The notes: generated by a model from the letters alone, not told the origin. A DNA stretch of 64,000 nt from Vibrio sp. ED004 (GCF_023206395.1 NZ_CP066150.1:1426001-1490000), one strand, 5' to 3'. Positions 40,327 through 50,093 are shown, numbered from the stretch's first letter. Program-made: numbers and translations.

Positions 40327-41946
40327 CTACACACCACCAACGTTCGAGAGATTCACCAACTGCTTGGTATATTCATGCTGCGGATTACCAAACAAAGTCT
40401 CAGTATCGCCCTTCTCTATTACCTCGCCAGCTTTCATGACGATGGTGTAATGACACAAGGATTTCACGACATTCAAATCATGACTGATAAAGAGATAAGT
40501 CAGACCATACTTTTCTTGAAGTGACTTCAGCAAATCCAGCACCTGCGCTTGAACGGTTCTGTCTAATGACGATGTAGGTTCATCGAGCAAGATAAACTCT
40601 GGCTTTAAAATCAAAGCACGAGCAATCGCAATACGTTGCCTTTGTCCGCCAGAAAACTCATTCGGATAGCGGTGGCGAGTTTCAGGATCGAGGTCTACCT
40701 CTTTCATTACGTCACAGATGCGTTGGTCGAGTTCGCTCTCATCCAATTGTTGATGAACTAATAAACCTTCGCCAATCACTTGCGCGACCGACATTCGTGG
40801 GTTTAACGCAGAGAATGGGTCTTGAAAGACAACTTGCATACGGCTTCGAAATGGCAGCATCTGTTGGCGATTTAAGCCTTGAAGCTGTTCGCTCGAATAA
40901 GTAATCGAACCTTCACTCTCCACCAGCTTCAAAATAGCCATGCCAGTGGTTGATTTACCAGAACCGCTCTCGCCCACTAAACCGATTGAGTGCCCTTTTT
41001 TCAAGGTGAACTCCATGTCAGTGACAGCTTTAACATGCGAAATGGTTCGCTTGAATAAACCGCCAGTAATCGGGAACCAAACACGCAGTTGGTCAACATT
41101 GAGCAAAGGTTTACTTTCCGGAGATACAGGAACAGGCAAACCTTTTGGATCGGAATTAATAAGTTTTTGAGTATAAGGGTGAGATGGTGCATTAAAGAGT
41201 GTTTTACAGTCATTGCTTTCAACTAAGCGACCATCTTTCATTACCGCCACTCTGTCGGCAATCTTACGAACGATACTCAAATCATGGGTGATAAAAAGCA
41301 TCGCCATACCGAGCTCTTGTTGTAGGTCTTTCAACAAATCCAAAATCTGCGCTTGTACCGATACATCCAATGCTGTCGTGGGTTCATCAGCAATAAGCAG
41401 CTCTGGCTCGTTAATTAGAGCCATTGCAATCATTACACGCTGACGTTCGCCACCAGACAACTCATGCGGATAAGCTGAAATCTTTTGCTCTGGGTAGCGA
41501 ATGCCAACCTTTGAAAGCCACTCTATCGCCAAGGCTTGCGCTTTGTTGGTTCGCATACCTCGGTGAATCGCGAGGGTTTCAACAAGCTGTTTGCCAATTC
41601 GATGAAGCGGATTTAGCGAAACCATAGGCTCTTGGAAGATCATGCCGATACGGCCACCACGAATCCCACGCAGTTGCCTTTCAGAACAACTCAGAATCTC
41701 GGTGCCAGAGAAATTGATCTTACCATTTAAGTAATGAGACGAGCCTTTCGGTAACAGTTTTAAAATAGAGTTAGCCGTGACCGATTTACCGGAACCACTC
41801 TCGCCTACCAGCGCGAGCGTTTCACCTTTGTATATTTCTAAAGAGACATCTTGTGTCACTTGTTCTATCGAGTTTTTTCGCCCGAAACCGACAGACAGTT
41901 TGTCTATGGTCAAAACCGGAGAAGCAGGCGTTGTATTTAAAGTCAT
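40327..41946 (-). CDS. yejF: Microcin C/peptide-type ABC transporter, fused double ATPase (YejF-like)
   Basis: The 539-residue protein fuses two complete ABC domains. The first has Walker A GESGSGKS at 48-55, signature LSGGERQR and [12 protein letters not shown]. The second has another GESGSGKS near residue 330, signature FSGGQRQR and ILLDEPTSSLD. This fused layout is typical of YejF, the ATPase of the YejABEF importer for peptides and peptide-like microcins. Last gene of its operon. Confidence 0.94.
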   Translation of the reverse strand: MTLNTTPASPVLTIDKLSVGFGRKNSIEQVTQDVSLEIYKGETLALVGESGSGKSVTANSILKLLPKGSSHYLNGKINFSGTEILSCSERQLRGIRGGRIGMIFQEPMVSLNPLHRIGKQLVETLAIHRGMRTNKAQALAIEWLSKVGIRYPEQKISAYPHELSGGERQRVMIAMALINEPELLIADEPTTALDVSVQAQILDLLKDLQQELGMAMLFITHDLSIVRKIADRVAVMKDGRLVESNDCKTLFNAPSHPYTQKLINSDPKGLPVPVSPESKPLLNVDQLRVWFPITGGLFKRTISHVKAVTDMEFTLKKGHSIGLVGESGSGKSTTGMAILKLVESEGSITYSSEQLQGLNRQQMLPFRSRMQVVFQDPFSALNPRMSVAQVIGEGLLVHQQLDESELDQRICDVMKEVDLDPETRHRYPNEFSGGQRQRIAIARALILKPEFILLDEPTSSLDRTVQAQVLDLLKSLQEKYGLTYLFISHDLNVVKSLCHYTIVMKAGEVIEKGDTETLFGNPQHEYTKQLVNLSNVGGV

Positions 41947-41955
41947 AACCTATCC

Positions 41956-42978
41956 TTACTTCTGTTGATGTGGATCGAAGGCATCACGTACCGCTTCACC
42001 AAAGAAGACAAGTAACGTAAGCATCAGTGAAAGCACGACGAAAGCAGAGATACCAAGCCAAGGCGCTTGTAAGTTTGCTTTACCTTGCGCCAACAGTTCA
42101 CCTAATGAAGGCGAACCGGCAGGAAGACCAAAGCCCAAAAAGTCTAATGAGGTTAATGTGGTCACCGAGCCAGAAAGAATAAACGGCATCATGGTTAACG
42201 ATGCAACCATCGCGTTGGGTAGCATGTGACGAAGCATAATGCGTTTATCATCAACACCCATAGCCTGAGCAGCACGCACATAATCGAAGTTTCGGCAGCG
42301 TAAAAATTCCGCTCGCACGATGCCGACTAAACTCATCCAACTGAACAGCACCATAATCCCGAGCAACCACCAGAAATTCGGCTCAATAAAACTCGACAAA
42401 ATAATCAGCAAGAACAAGGTCGGCATACCAGACCATACTTCAATGAAGCGCTGTCCGAATAGATCAACCCAACCACCGTAGTAACCTTGTGTTGCTCCAA
42501 CGACGACACCGATCAAGCTCGATACAATCGTCAGAATAAAACCAAACAGAACGGAAATACGGAAGCCATAAATGATACGAGCTAATACATCTCGCCCCTT
42601 ATCATCGGTTCCTAACCAGTTCACCGAATCGGGTTCCGATGGCACCGCACCTGAAATATCGAAGTTTATCGTGTCGTAGCTAAACGGAATGATTGGCCAC
42701 ACGATGTAACCGCTGTCTTCAATCAGCTCGATAACATACGGGTCTTTGTAGTCGGCTTCGGTTTCAAACTCACCACCAAACTCCGTCTCGGCGTATTCAT
42801 TGATAACAGGTACAAACCACTGATTATCATAAGAAACCAAGAGTGGCTTATCGTTGGCAATGATTTCAGCGAACAGGCTCAAGCCAAACAAGATGGTAAA
42901 TATCCAAAGGGAGATAAAACCACGCTTGTTTGCTTTAAAACGTAACCAACGAGCTTCAGCTAAAGGGTTGTTAAACAT
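41956..42978 (-). CDS. yejE: Peptide ABC transporter permease (YejE-like)
   Basis: The 340-residue permease has the N-terminal helix and extended loop characteristic of YejE, with NPLAEARWLRFKANKRGFIS at the start, NWLGTDDKGRDVLARIIYGF before the core, and EAA loop FDYVRAAQAMGVDDKRIMLR. It lies 9 bases before the yejF start. Confidence 0.94.
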   Translation of the reverse strand: MFNNPLAEARWLRFKANKRGFISLWIFTILFGLSLFAEIIANDKPLLVSYDNQWFVPVINEYAETEFGGEFETEADYKDPYVIELIEDSGYIVWPIIPFSYDTINFDISGAVPSEPDSVNWLGTDDKGRDVLARIIYGFRISVLFGFILTIVSSLIGVVVGATQGYYGGWVDLFGQRFIEVWSGMPTLFLLIILSSFIEPNFWWLLGIMVLFSWMSLVGIVRAEFLRCRNFDYVRAAQAMGVDDKRIMLRHMLPNAMVASLTMMPFILSGSVTTLTSLDFLGFGLPAGSPSLGELLAQGKANLQAPWLGISAFVVLSLMLTLLVFFGEAVRDAFDPHQQK

Positions 42979-43009
42979 TTATTATCAATACCTTGTTATT
43001 CGTTCGCCA

Positions 43010-44098
43010 TTAACGCGCTTCAAAATCAATTCGAGGATCAACCCAGGTATACGTCAGGTCGGAGATAATGCTCAGCACCAAGCCAAGCAAGGTCATGATA
43101 TAGAGAGAGCTGAACACCACGGGATAGTCGCGTTGAATGGTCGATTCAAAGCCAAGTAGACCAATACCTTCGAGTGAAAACATCACTTCAATCAACATAG
43201 AACCCGTGAAGAAAATACTAATAAATGCGCTTGGGAAACCGGCAATAATGATCAGCATGGCATTACGAAAAACGTGCTTGTAGAGAATGCTGCTTTCGTC
43301 CAAGCCTTTCGCTCTCGCGGTCACCACATATTGCTTATTGATTTCATCAAGGAAGGAGTTTTTGGTCAGCATACTGAGCGTGGCAAAGCCGCCGATGACC
43401 ATCGCAAAAATAGGCAACGCTAAGTGCCAGAAGTAGTCGCCAATTTGTTGATACCAATTGAGCTGGTCGAAGTTACTCGACACTAACCCACGCAATGGGA
43501 ACCAACTGAAATAGTTACCACTCGCGAACAAAATAATCAGGATGATCGCAAACAGGAAGCCCGGCACCGCGTAGCCGACAATCACCACCGCACTCGACCA
43601 AATATCAAAGCGAGAGCCGTGATGTATCGCCTTCATAATGCCGAGAGGTATCGATATCACATAGATGATTAACGTGCTCCACAACCCTAAGGAAATGGAG
43701 ACAGGTAAACGCTCAATGATTAAATCAATCACGTTACCGCCCTTAAACAGACTTTCACCAAAATTAAAGGTCGCGTAATTTTTCAACATATCGAAGTAGC
43801 GAACGTGAATCGGTTTATCAAAACCAAACTGCTTTTTGATCTCTTCAACCACTTCCGGATCAAGCCCGCGCGAGCCCTTATAACCACTGGCTGATGCTTG
43901 ATCACTTTCGCTTAAATCAACTTCTTGTCCACCACCAGAAAAACGCTCCATGATGCCAGAATTGTGCCCTTCTAATTGAGCAACGGCTTGCTCTACCGGG
44001 CCACCAGGGGCGATCTGAATGATGAAAAAGTTGATGGTGATGATCGCCCACAGTGTGGGGATCACCAACAGTAAACGCCGAAATATATACGCGGCCAT
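43010..44098 (-). CDS. yejB: Peptide ABC transporter permease (YejB-like)
   Basis: The 362-residue permease starts with [20 protein letters not shown] and [13 protein letters not shown], conserved in YejB. It has a hydrophilic insertion of about 45 residues at 45-90 ([20 protein letters not shown]) common to the YejB branch, and the EAA loop [20 protein letters not shown]. It follows the binding protein by 12 bases. Confidence 0.94.
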   Translation of the reverse strand: MAAYIFRRLLLVIPTLWAIITINFFIIQIAPGGPVEQAVAQLEGHNSGIMERFSGGGQEVDLSESDQASASGYKGSRGLDPEVVEEIKKQFGFDKPIHVRYFDMLKNYATFNFGESLFKGGNVIDLIIERLPVSISLGLWSTLIIYVISIPLGIMKAIHHGSRFDIWSSAVVIVGYAVPGFLFAIILIILFASGNYFSWFPLRGLVSSNFDQLNWYQQIGDYFWHLALPIFAMVIGGFATLSMLTKNSFLDEINKQYVVTARAKGLDESSILYKHVFRNAMLIIIAGFPSAFISIFFTGSMLIEVMFSLEGIGLLGFESTIQRDYPVVFSSLYIMTLLGLVLSIISDLTYTWVDPRIDFEAR

Positions 44099-44110
44099 GC
44101 TAACTAACTC

Positions 44111-46006
44111 CTAGCGACGTTTTTCAGGAAGCAGAGCTGCCTTCTCTTCTGAAATCCACCATGTATCGATACCTAAATCGTATTTAGGTAATACATCTGG
44201 ACGCTCAAACTTGTCCCACATTGCAACGCGGTATTCGCCAACGTGCCATTGAGGGATGTTGTAGAAATTCCATTGCAATACTCGGTCTAGTGAACGACCT
44301 AGAGTCAGGAGCTTTTCTGGATTCTGTTGATTGCTCGCGATTTGTTCTGTTAACGCGTCAACCACTGGATCCATCACACCTGCAGTATTGTAAGTAGAAT
44401 CAATGTAGTTAGAGTTCCAAACAATCATTAAGTTCGGGCTAGGATAAGGGTTTGCAGAAAATGATGAAGACACCATGTCGAAATCTCGGTCACGAAGACG
44501 CTTGATGTACTGAGTGGTATCTATGGTACGGATCTTCATCTCGATACCCATGCGCTTCAAGTTCTTCTGAACAGGCGTTGCAATACGCTCTGTGGTTGGG
44601 CTGTAAATCAACAACTCAAATGACAGCGGCTTGCCGGTCTTTTCGTTGGTCATGACTTTGTCTTTCAGAACCCAACCCGCTTCTTTTAATAACTTGAAAG
44701 CAGTACGCATCTGGCTACGAATACGGCCACTGCCATCGGTGACTGAAGGTTGGAATTCTTCAGTGAACACTCTCGGTGGAATTTGGTCTTTGTATTGAGA
44801 CAGCAACGCTACTTCAGCTTCGCTTGGTAAACCTTTCGCTTCATAGTCTGTGTTTTGGAAGTAGCTACGAGTACGTTTGTACTGGCCGTAGAACATGTTC
44901 TTGTTCATCCACTCAAAGTCCATCGCGTAGGTTAACGCTTCACGAACTTTAGGATCTGAGAACACCGGAGATTGAATGTTGAAGACAAAACCTTGAGTCG
45001 TTTCTGGCTTCTCATGGTTGATCTCTTCTTTGATGATGTAGCCTTTATCGAAGTTCGCGCCTGTGTAAGAGTTGGCCCAGAACTTAGCCGAGTTCTCTGT
45101 TCGAAGATCGAACTCCCCTGCTTTAAAGGCTTCTAGCATTACGGTGTCGTCACGATAGTAATCGTATTGCACTTCCTTGAAGTTATTACGGCCGACGTTT
45201 ACAGGTAGGTCGGCTGCCCAGTAGTTTTCATCTAAACCGTAAGTCACGCTTTGACCCGATTTATAGCTGATGATCTTATAAGGGCCACTGCCTACCGGCG
45301 GCTCACTTAGAGGTTCAGACAGCTTCTTGTCTTTCCAATAATGCTCTGGCAGTACTCGAGTGCTTTGGGCAAAGCTAAACAACTTCTCGCGGTTTGGCTT
45401 CTCCATCTCAATACGTACCACTAAATCAGAAACCGCGGTGACTGACTTAATTTCTTTGTAATACACACGGTATTGAGGCACACCCTCGGTTGAAAACTTA
45501 TTAAAGGTGAATGCCACATCATGAGCCGTAATAGGCTCACCGTCATTGAATCTCGCTTTTGGATTGATATCGATTTCCATCCAAGTGAAATCACTGGCGT
45601 AGCGAACCTTTGAGGCGATCAACGGATAATACGCATCAATCTCGTCGCTCGGAGAAAACATCAAGGTATCGTAAATCTCTCCGGTATAACTTGCAGCAAC
45701 GCCGCGAGAACCGAATCGATTAAAACTATCGTAAGTACCAATGCTGCCATAGGTCACTTTGCCTAGTTTTGGCGCATCAGGATTAACGTAATCAAAGTGA
45801 ATGAAATCGGCTGGATATTTTGCTTCACCAAAACCGACCAGTTGAGTGGCTTCAATAACGGTGACAGCAGGAGTGGATTCGGTATCAGAGGCGTGTGTAA
45901 CGGAGGGATATAGAGCAATAAGCGGCAGCATGACTGCACATGAAGTTAAATTTAACCTGAAAAACTGAGTGCGCTGCGAGGCTTTGCTTCGGAAAACTGT
46001 TCCCAT
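44111..46006 (-). CDS. yejA: Peptide/microcin-type solute-binding protein (YejA-like)
   Basis: The 631-residue protein is intact, with a signal sequence at about 20-39 (cut near THA-S) and the family-5 solute-binding fold. Landmarks include KVTYGSIGTYDSFNRFGSRG, FNDGEPITAHDVAFTFNKFS and GSGPYKIISYKSGQSVTYGL. First gene of a leftward yejABEF operon. A 190-base gap upstream, shared with nothing else on this strand but the beta-lactamase end, probably holds the promoter. It may back up the damaged paralogue at 36049. Confidence 0.94.
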   Translation of the reverse strand: MGTVFRSKASQRTQFFRLNLTSCAVMLPLIALYPSVTHASDTESTPAVTVIEATQLVGFGEAKYPADFIHFDYVNPDAPKLGKVTYGSIGTYDSFNRFGSRGVAASYTGEIYDTLMFSPSDEIDAYYPLIASKVRYASDFTWMEIDINPKARFNDGEPITAHDVAFTFNKFSTEGVPQYRVYYKEIKSVTAVSDLVVRIEMEKPNREKLFSFAQSTRVLPEHYWKDKKLSEPLSEPPVGSGPYKIISYKSGQSVTYGLDENYWAADLPVNVGRNNFKEVQYDYYRDDTVMLEAFKAGEFDLRTENSAKFWANSYTGANFDKGYIIKEEINHEKPETTQGFVFNIQSPVFSDPKVREALTYAMDFEWMNKNMFYGQYKRTRSYFQNTDYEAKGLPSEAEVALLSQYKDQIPPRVFTEEFQPSVTDGSGRIRSQMRTAFKLLKEAGWVLKDKVMTNEKTGKPLSFELLIYSPTTERIATPVQKNLKRMGIEMKIRTIDTTQYIKRLRDRDFDMVSSSFSANPYPSPNLMIVWNSNYIDSTYNTAGVMDPVVDALTEQIASNQQNPEKLLTLGRSLDRVLQWNFYNIPQWHVGEYRVAMWDKFERPDVLPKYDLGIDTWWISEEKAALLPEKRR

Positions 46007-46197
46007 TTGACTCTCCCTTCAAATGTTATGAATTCGATATTCAACTTGATTAATCGGCTTTGAATGCACACCGTTAAAACAAGTATAGGTTCAAATCTAA
46101 CATCATGTAATAACTAATAAAACCATCAGCACTTCATCTCTGACGGTTTATTTACAAATTACTCGGGTTCAGTCTAAAGAAATATGACACGCCCTAA

Positions 46198-47061
46198 CTA
46201 TTGAACGTGGTACTCGTCAAAGATAAGTTCACCAATTTCATTAATCACCGTGTCACGCTCTGAAATGGTTAACTCGGTTTCCGTAAGAGAGATACTGATG
46301 ATCAGCGGAGCGCGAGTTTCACTCCACACGATAGCCGTAATAGCACGTGAGCCATAAGCGCCCGCCCCTGATCTGTCGGCAATCTTCCAACCATCAGGCA
46401 GAATCGAACGAATCATCCCATCAGAGACTTTGTTACCCATCATCCAAGTCTTGAGCTGAGCTTTGGATTCTTCTGATAGCACGTTGCCATACACCAATTC
46501 ATTCAACGTTTTCACCATAGTGTTTGGTGTTGTGGTGTCACGCTCATCACCCGGCCGAGCATGATTCAGATCGGGTTCGATATGGTCAATACGTGTTTTG
46601 CTGTCTCCCGTGGAACGCAAAAACTCGGTTAACCCGTTAGGCCCACCAGTACTAGCTAACACTATATTAGCAGCCGTGTTGTCGCTCATTTCCATGGTGG
46701 AGGCACATGCGTCTCTGAGTGAGATTTCTTTACCGACAAACGCTTTAGTCATCGGAGACCAAGCAATAAGCTCATCAGATTTAACCCCAACCTTAGACTC
46801 TAAATATAATCCTTCATGTTCATGGACATAGAGAAGATTCGCGCACGCTAAAGTTTTAAAGGTACTCATCATTGGAAAACGTTCATCGCTCTTATAACTC
46901 CATGTTTGCTCAGTCGCAGAATCATACACTGCGACACCAATGCGCGCCGAGACACGGGATTCGATTTGCGCAATAGATTGAGCCTCAAGGGAATGACTCC
47001 ATGACGACATAGAGAAGAGAGCACTCAATAACATAAGAGCAAGGGAAGTGTATTTTTTCAT
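46198..47061 (-). CDS. Class A beta-lactamase, CARB/PSE-like
   Basis: Using Ambler-like numbering the motifs are complete: S70-T-F-K, S130-D-N, E166 in EPDLN and R234-S-G. Arg at 234 in RSG in place of the usual KTG is characteristic of carbenicillin-hydrolysing enzymes, several of which are intrinsic to vibrios. A signal peptide (MKKYTSLALMLLSALFSMSS) directs it to the periplasm, where it hydrolyses penicillins. The start at 47061 gives the most usual signal sequence; ATG at 47073 is an alternative, and neither has a clear Shine-Dalgarno. No mobile element is adjacent, so it looks chromosomal. Exact spectrum cannot be read from sequence. Confidence 0.95.
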   Translation of the reverse strand: MKKYTSLALMLLSALFSMSSWSHSLEAQSIAQIESRVSARIGVAVYDSATEQTWSYKSDERFPMMSTFKTLACANLLYVHEHEGLYLESKVGVKSDELIAWSPMTKAFVGKEISLRDACASTMEMSDNTAANIVLASTGGPNGLTEFLRSTGDSKTRIDHIEPDLNHARPGDERDTTTPNTMVKTLNELVYGNVLSEESKAQLKTWMMGNKVSDGMIRSILPDGWKIADRSGAGAYGSRAITAIVWSETRAPLIISISLTETELTISERDTVINEIGELIFDEYHVQ

Positions 47062-47254
47062 TGTTGGAACCATAGAAAAACGATTGATTCATCGTAGATA
47101 AAAAGAAGCGCGACGCCTTAAAAGCCTCGAACGGAGAGAATCTAATCAGAAAGTGACTCCCTAATCTAGAGCCAACGAAAATAACTGACTAAACCCGAAC
47201 AATATCTTCATATTTTAGATATCCTTAAAGGAGTGATTTCAATAGGATTCAACC

Positions 47255-48298
47255 TTGAACAAACCAAACCAAATAACATTCTCAACGTTCAATCTTTTGA
47301 ACTACCTCGAACCACCGAATGCTTATTATGATTTTGAGAACATCTACAGCTTCGAGGAGTGGCAAAAGAAGCAAGGCTGGATAGCTGAAGCGATTCGCTC
47401 ATCCGACTGTGATGTGATTGGCTTTCAAGAAATCTTTAGCCCTGAGTCTTTAGAGCAATTAATGAAAGAACTGGGTTACCCTTACTTTGCAGTTGTCGAT
47501 AGCGCACATGTTGAAGATGATTACCTGTACACCTCTCCTGTCGTTGGTATCGCATCGCGTTACCCAATTGAAAATGTGCAGCCTGTGACACCGGATTCAG
47601 AGTTACTTTCAGCCTTCAACCTTGGCGACAAGTTCTCATTCAACCGAACGCCTGTCCACGCGACGATTACGTTACCCCATTTAGGTTCGACCGACTGTTA
47701 TGTTGTGCACTTCAAATCGCAACGTCCAACCGAACCCAAAGCTGAACCGCTAGAATCCAGTGACATCTCAGCAGATAAAAAGCCACAAAGCGAGACCTTG
47801 GTTAAGCTTCATCAGGAACAACTAGGATCGTGGCTATCGAGTGTCCAACGTGGACTAGAAGCTCAAATGCTGCATCAATACATCACCAATCAACGCTACC
47901 AAACGGATCAACCTGTTGTGTTGATGGGCGACTTTAACAAGCCCCTATTCAATGATGAGTTCAAAGGGCTGCTGAGCTATTCATTGAATCGAGATGAAGC
48001 GAGCAAACATTGGTTATCACACTTCCGATTAAGAGACAGTTGGGATCTCTATCATCAACTGCATGAAGAAGACTTACTCGAACAACGCAAACCAACCCAT
48101 TACTACGGAGCTTCTGGTTCTGTGCTGGATTACATATTGATGTCGAACGAATTTGACTGTCAGAACTCATCGAGCTTGATGGAGATCTCTAGCTACGCAA
48201 TGTTAGACCATCACCTCATCAATCCAAGCTTTGAACACGACCAATTCAGTACTGACCATGCAGTAGTATCAGTTACCGCTCATATTCGTGAAGCCTAG
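47255..48298 (+). CDS. Endonuclease/exonuclease/phosphatase family protein
   Basis: The 347-residue protein has EEP-superfamily motifs: TFNLLNYLEP near residue 10, GFQEIFSPESL with the metal-binding Glu near residue 60, MGDFNKPLF near 230, and STDHAVVSV near the end with the catalytic Asp-His. The family cleaves phosphodiesters in nucleic acids, lipids or small molecules. The start appears to be TTG at 47255, with AGGA 7 bases upstream and no ATG in a suitable position. No signal peptide. Substrate unknown. Confidence 0.9.
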   Translation: MNKPNQITFSTFNLLNYLEPPNAYYDFENIYSFEEWQKKQGWIAEAIRSSDCDVIGFQEIFSPESLEQLMKELGYPYFAVVDSAHVEDDYLYTSPVVGIASRYPIENVQPVTPDSELLSAFNLGDKFSFNRTPVHATITLPHLGSTDCYVVHFKSQRPTEPKAEPLESSDISADKKPQSETLVKLHQEQLGSWLSSVQRGLEAQMLHQYITNQRYQTDQPVVLMGDFNKPLFNDEFKGLLSYSLNRDEASKHWLSHFRLRDSWDLYHQLHEEDLLEQRKPTHYYGASGSVLDYILMSNEFDCQNSSSLMEISSYAMLDHHLINPSFEHDQFSTDHAVVSVTAHIREA

Positions 48299-48343
48299 CG
48301 ATTCGATGACGTTCTCACTCAAGATTCACCAGCGATAAACATG

Positions 48344-48373
48344 AAAAAAGCCGCAGTTAATAACTGCGGCTTT
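48344..48373. terminator. Bidirectional terminator
   Basis: AAAGCCGCAGTTA at 48347-48359 pairs with TAACTGCGGCTTT at 48361-48373. The minus strand reads a run of six T after the stem. It lies between convergent genes. Confidence 0.9.
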
Positions 48374-48448
48374 CCACTTTAGCCAAACGGGTTGAGCCAA
48401 CCGACGCCCCATTCAGAAACCGATTTACCGTTTAGCAAAGTGTGAAAC

Positions 48449-49045
48449 TTAGAAGTTGTATGTTGCGCCAAGGTAGAATGAATCGATCACGAGATCTTTA
48501 TCACTTTCAAAAGCTGAATCGCTCTCAATCACAAATGCATCCGCTTCATAACCTAACCTAAAGCTGACGTTTTTAGCCTGTTTGGGTGTGTACTCCACTC
48601 CGAAACCGTAGCGAATACCCTCACCACTATCGTCATCAAGCACCGGCAACGACTGGTCTAAATCAATCGTCGACAAACCGATGATGCCAAAAGGGCGAAT
48701 TCCATTGTCAAACGTGTAACCTAGATTAGCACTGATCGAAAATGCAGTTGGAGACCAAGTGTAAGTAGATTGGTTTAATGCATTTTTTGCAACAACGTCG
48801 CCATAATTCGTATATTGCGCCTCTAGCGCAACAATGCGATTAAATTGGTATCCGGCAATTATCTTATATGTCTCGTCTTCTGCATCAACAGTAATTGGCA
48901 TTAAAGAGTCCTTATAAAGCCCACCGTCATCAATACCAGACGTACCGATTACACCGCCTAGGTAGAAGCCACTGTCCGCTGCCATTACATTGTTTGCTGC
49001 CACTACTGACATCATCGCGATGCTTAGAATAAATTTGTTGTTCAT
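48449..49045 (-). CDS. Outer-membrane beta-barrel protein (OmpA-like barrel)
   Basis: The 198-residue protein has a signal peptide cut after VMA (about residue 22) and then GFYLGGVIGTSG, the usual first strand of small OmpA/opacity-type 8-strand barrels. Further strands include YKIIAGYQFNRIVALEAQYT and ISANLGYTFDNGIRPFGIIG. It ends in YLGATYNF with terminal Phe. No periplasmic peptidoglycan-binding domain. The role is not known; single gene. Confidence 0.88.
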   Translation of the reverse strand: MNNKFILSIAMMSVVAANNVMAADSGFYLGGVIGTSGIDDGGLYKDSLMPITVDAEDETYKIIAGYQFNRIVALEAQYTNYGDVVAKNALNQSTYTWSPTAFSISANLGYTFDNGIRPFGIIGLSTIDLDQSLPVLDDDSGEGIRYGFGVEYTPKQAKNVSFRLGYEADAFVIESDSAFESDKDLVIDSFYLGATYNF

Positions 49046-49450
49046 TACTGCTTGACCTTACTTATTGCAAATCAAGATTGTTACGCCTTCCTCTGCTGCA
49101 CAATCTTGTTAGAGTTATCCGACACCCCGTCGAATTCGCAAGCAGGTTAAGCTCACAGAAAACAAAAAAATAAATAAAAATGTAATCACTTTGTCATTTC
49201 AAACAACACAATCAGTAATAACCAAATAAACATCTGAATAATAAAGAAATAAAAACACGCCTTTTCTAGATAAAACCTTCCACTCAATTTTCAAACCATC
49301 CCATTTTTAGATTTTATTCGCGCAGACTTACGAACGCTTACTTTCAAGAGTGGTGTTATTTCGCATAATCCGCGCGCTTTGAATCACTAGCACACCTAAC
49401 GAAATACCCAATCAATCTCCACCATTCAAAATAAGACGAACAGAAACACG
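49046..49450. other. AT-rich divergent intergenic region
   Basis: About 400 bases between the divergent outer-membrane protein gene and the winged-helix gene. AT-rich, with no gene, repeat or clear promoter pair recognised. It may contain binding sites for the adjacent winged-helix protein. Confidence 0.4.
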
Positions 49451-49765
49451 ATGACCCAAACCATAAACCTTAACGGCTTAATCCTTGATATCGACGCTCG
49501 AACTATCACCAACCCGCAGGGAAACAAAATAACGTTGCGCCCTCACCTTTTGGCGGTGCTCTGCTTACTGCTAGAGAATGTTGGAAAGCCCATTTCGAGA
49601 GAACACATCGTAGATATCTGCTGGGGCGGACAACTCTCGTCACCTCATGCTCTAGCAAATGCGGTTTATAACCTTCGTAATGTCTTTGCGCGGTTGAGAA
49701 CACCAAACATCCAAATAGTTACCATCAACAAGTTTGGCTATGCGTTATCGGTTGAACCTACTTAG
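49451..49765 (+). CDS. Solitary winged-helix (OmpR/ToxR-type) DNA-binding protein
   Basis: The 104-residue protein is almost entirely an OmpR/ToxR-type winged helix: LDIDARTITNPQGNKITLRP, a recognition region with LSSPHALANAVYNLRNVF and the wing TINKFGYALS. It has neither a receiver domain nor a membrane segment, so it may work as a free DNA-binding protein or as a fragment of a ToxR/CadC-like regulator. The stop at 49765 is followed by non-coding sequence, with no visible lost domain. It is divergent from the outer-membrane protein gene. Confidence 0.82.
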   Translation: MTQTINLNGLILDIDARTITNPQGNKITLRPHLLAVLCLLLENVGKPISREHIVDICWGGQLSSPHALANAVYNLRNVFARLRTPNIQIVTINKFGYALSVEPT

Positions 49766-49941
49766 TTAGCTAGAATTGGGGATGACAAACCGCCAGATTC
49801 AAACAACACTGTATGAGCAATGCATCGCAACCATCCCCTCTTTCTATTCAGTCTGATGTTCGACGAATCCCCCTTGTTGTCCTCAGTTTTGTTCGTATTT
49901 ATGCAATCAATGTCGGTGACTGAGATCACCAAAAAACACCC

Positions 49942-49959
49942 CATCGAAACGTTTCGATG
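49942..49959. promoter_or_regulatory. RbsR-type operator 1
   Basis: The 18-base perfect palindrome CATCGAAACGTTTCGATG lies upstream of rbsD. GAAACGTTTC is the typical core of LacI-family operators. A second identical 16-base core lies 78 bases downstream. Confidence 0.88.
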
Positions 49960-49971
49960 ATCATTATCACA
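49956..49971. promoter_or_regulatory. Possible CRP site upstream of rbs
   Basis: GATGA-N6-TCACA matches the CRP consensus TGTGA-N6-TCACA at 8 of 10 positions, including all of the right half. Its centre is about 59-60 bases before the likely start site set by TATTAT at 50011-50016, close to a class I position. It overlaps the right edge of operator 1. Confidence 0.45.
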
Positions 49972-50020
49972 CTCTAAGAAAGTGAATAGTGCAAATGATA
50001 AATCAGACACTATTATCACT

Positions 50021-50036
50021 ATCGAAACGTTTCGAT
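50021..50036. promoter_or_regulatory. RbsR-type operator 2
   Basis: The perfect palindrome ATCGAAACGTTTCGAT lies just after TATTAT (50011-50016), at the expected start site of the rbs transcript, 57 bases before rbsD. With operator 1 it could form a repression loop of 78 bases. Confidence 0.88.
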
Positions 50037-50093
50037 GGCTTTTTATTGAGTTGTTCTCAACCCATCAAACGTTATTTTTCGATAGGTCGTGAT

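Noticed and set aside
40310..40450. Rightward small frame of about 46 codons with AAAGAGGAG before ATG 40310
   Set aside because: Most of it is antisense to the conserved C-terminus of the YejF-like ATPase; the ribosome-site match could be chance in an AT-rich region.
49989..50093. N-terminal extension of RbsD by 35 residues
   Set aside because: It would cover the operator and -10 region; RbsD is 139 residues in its family and begins at 50094.
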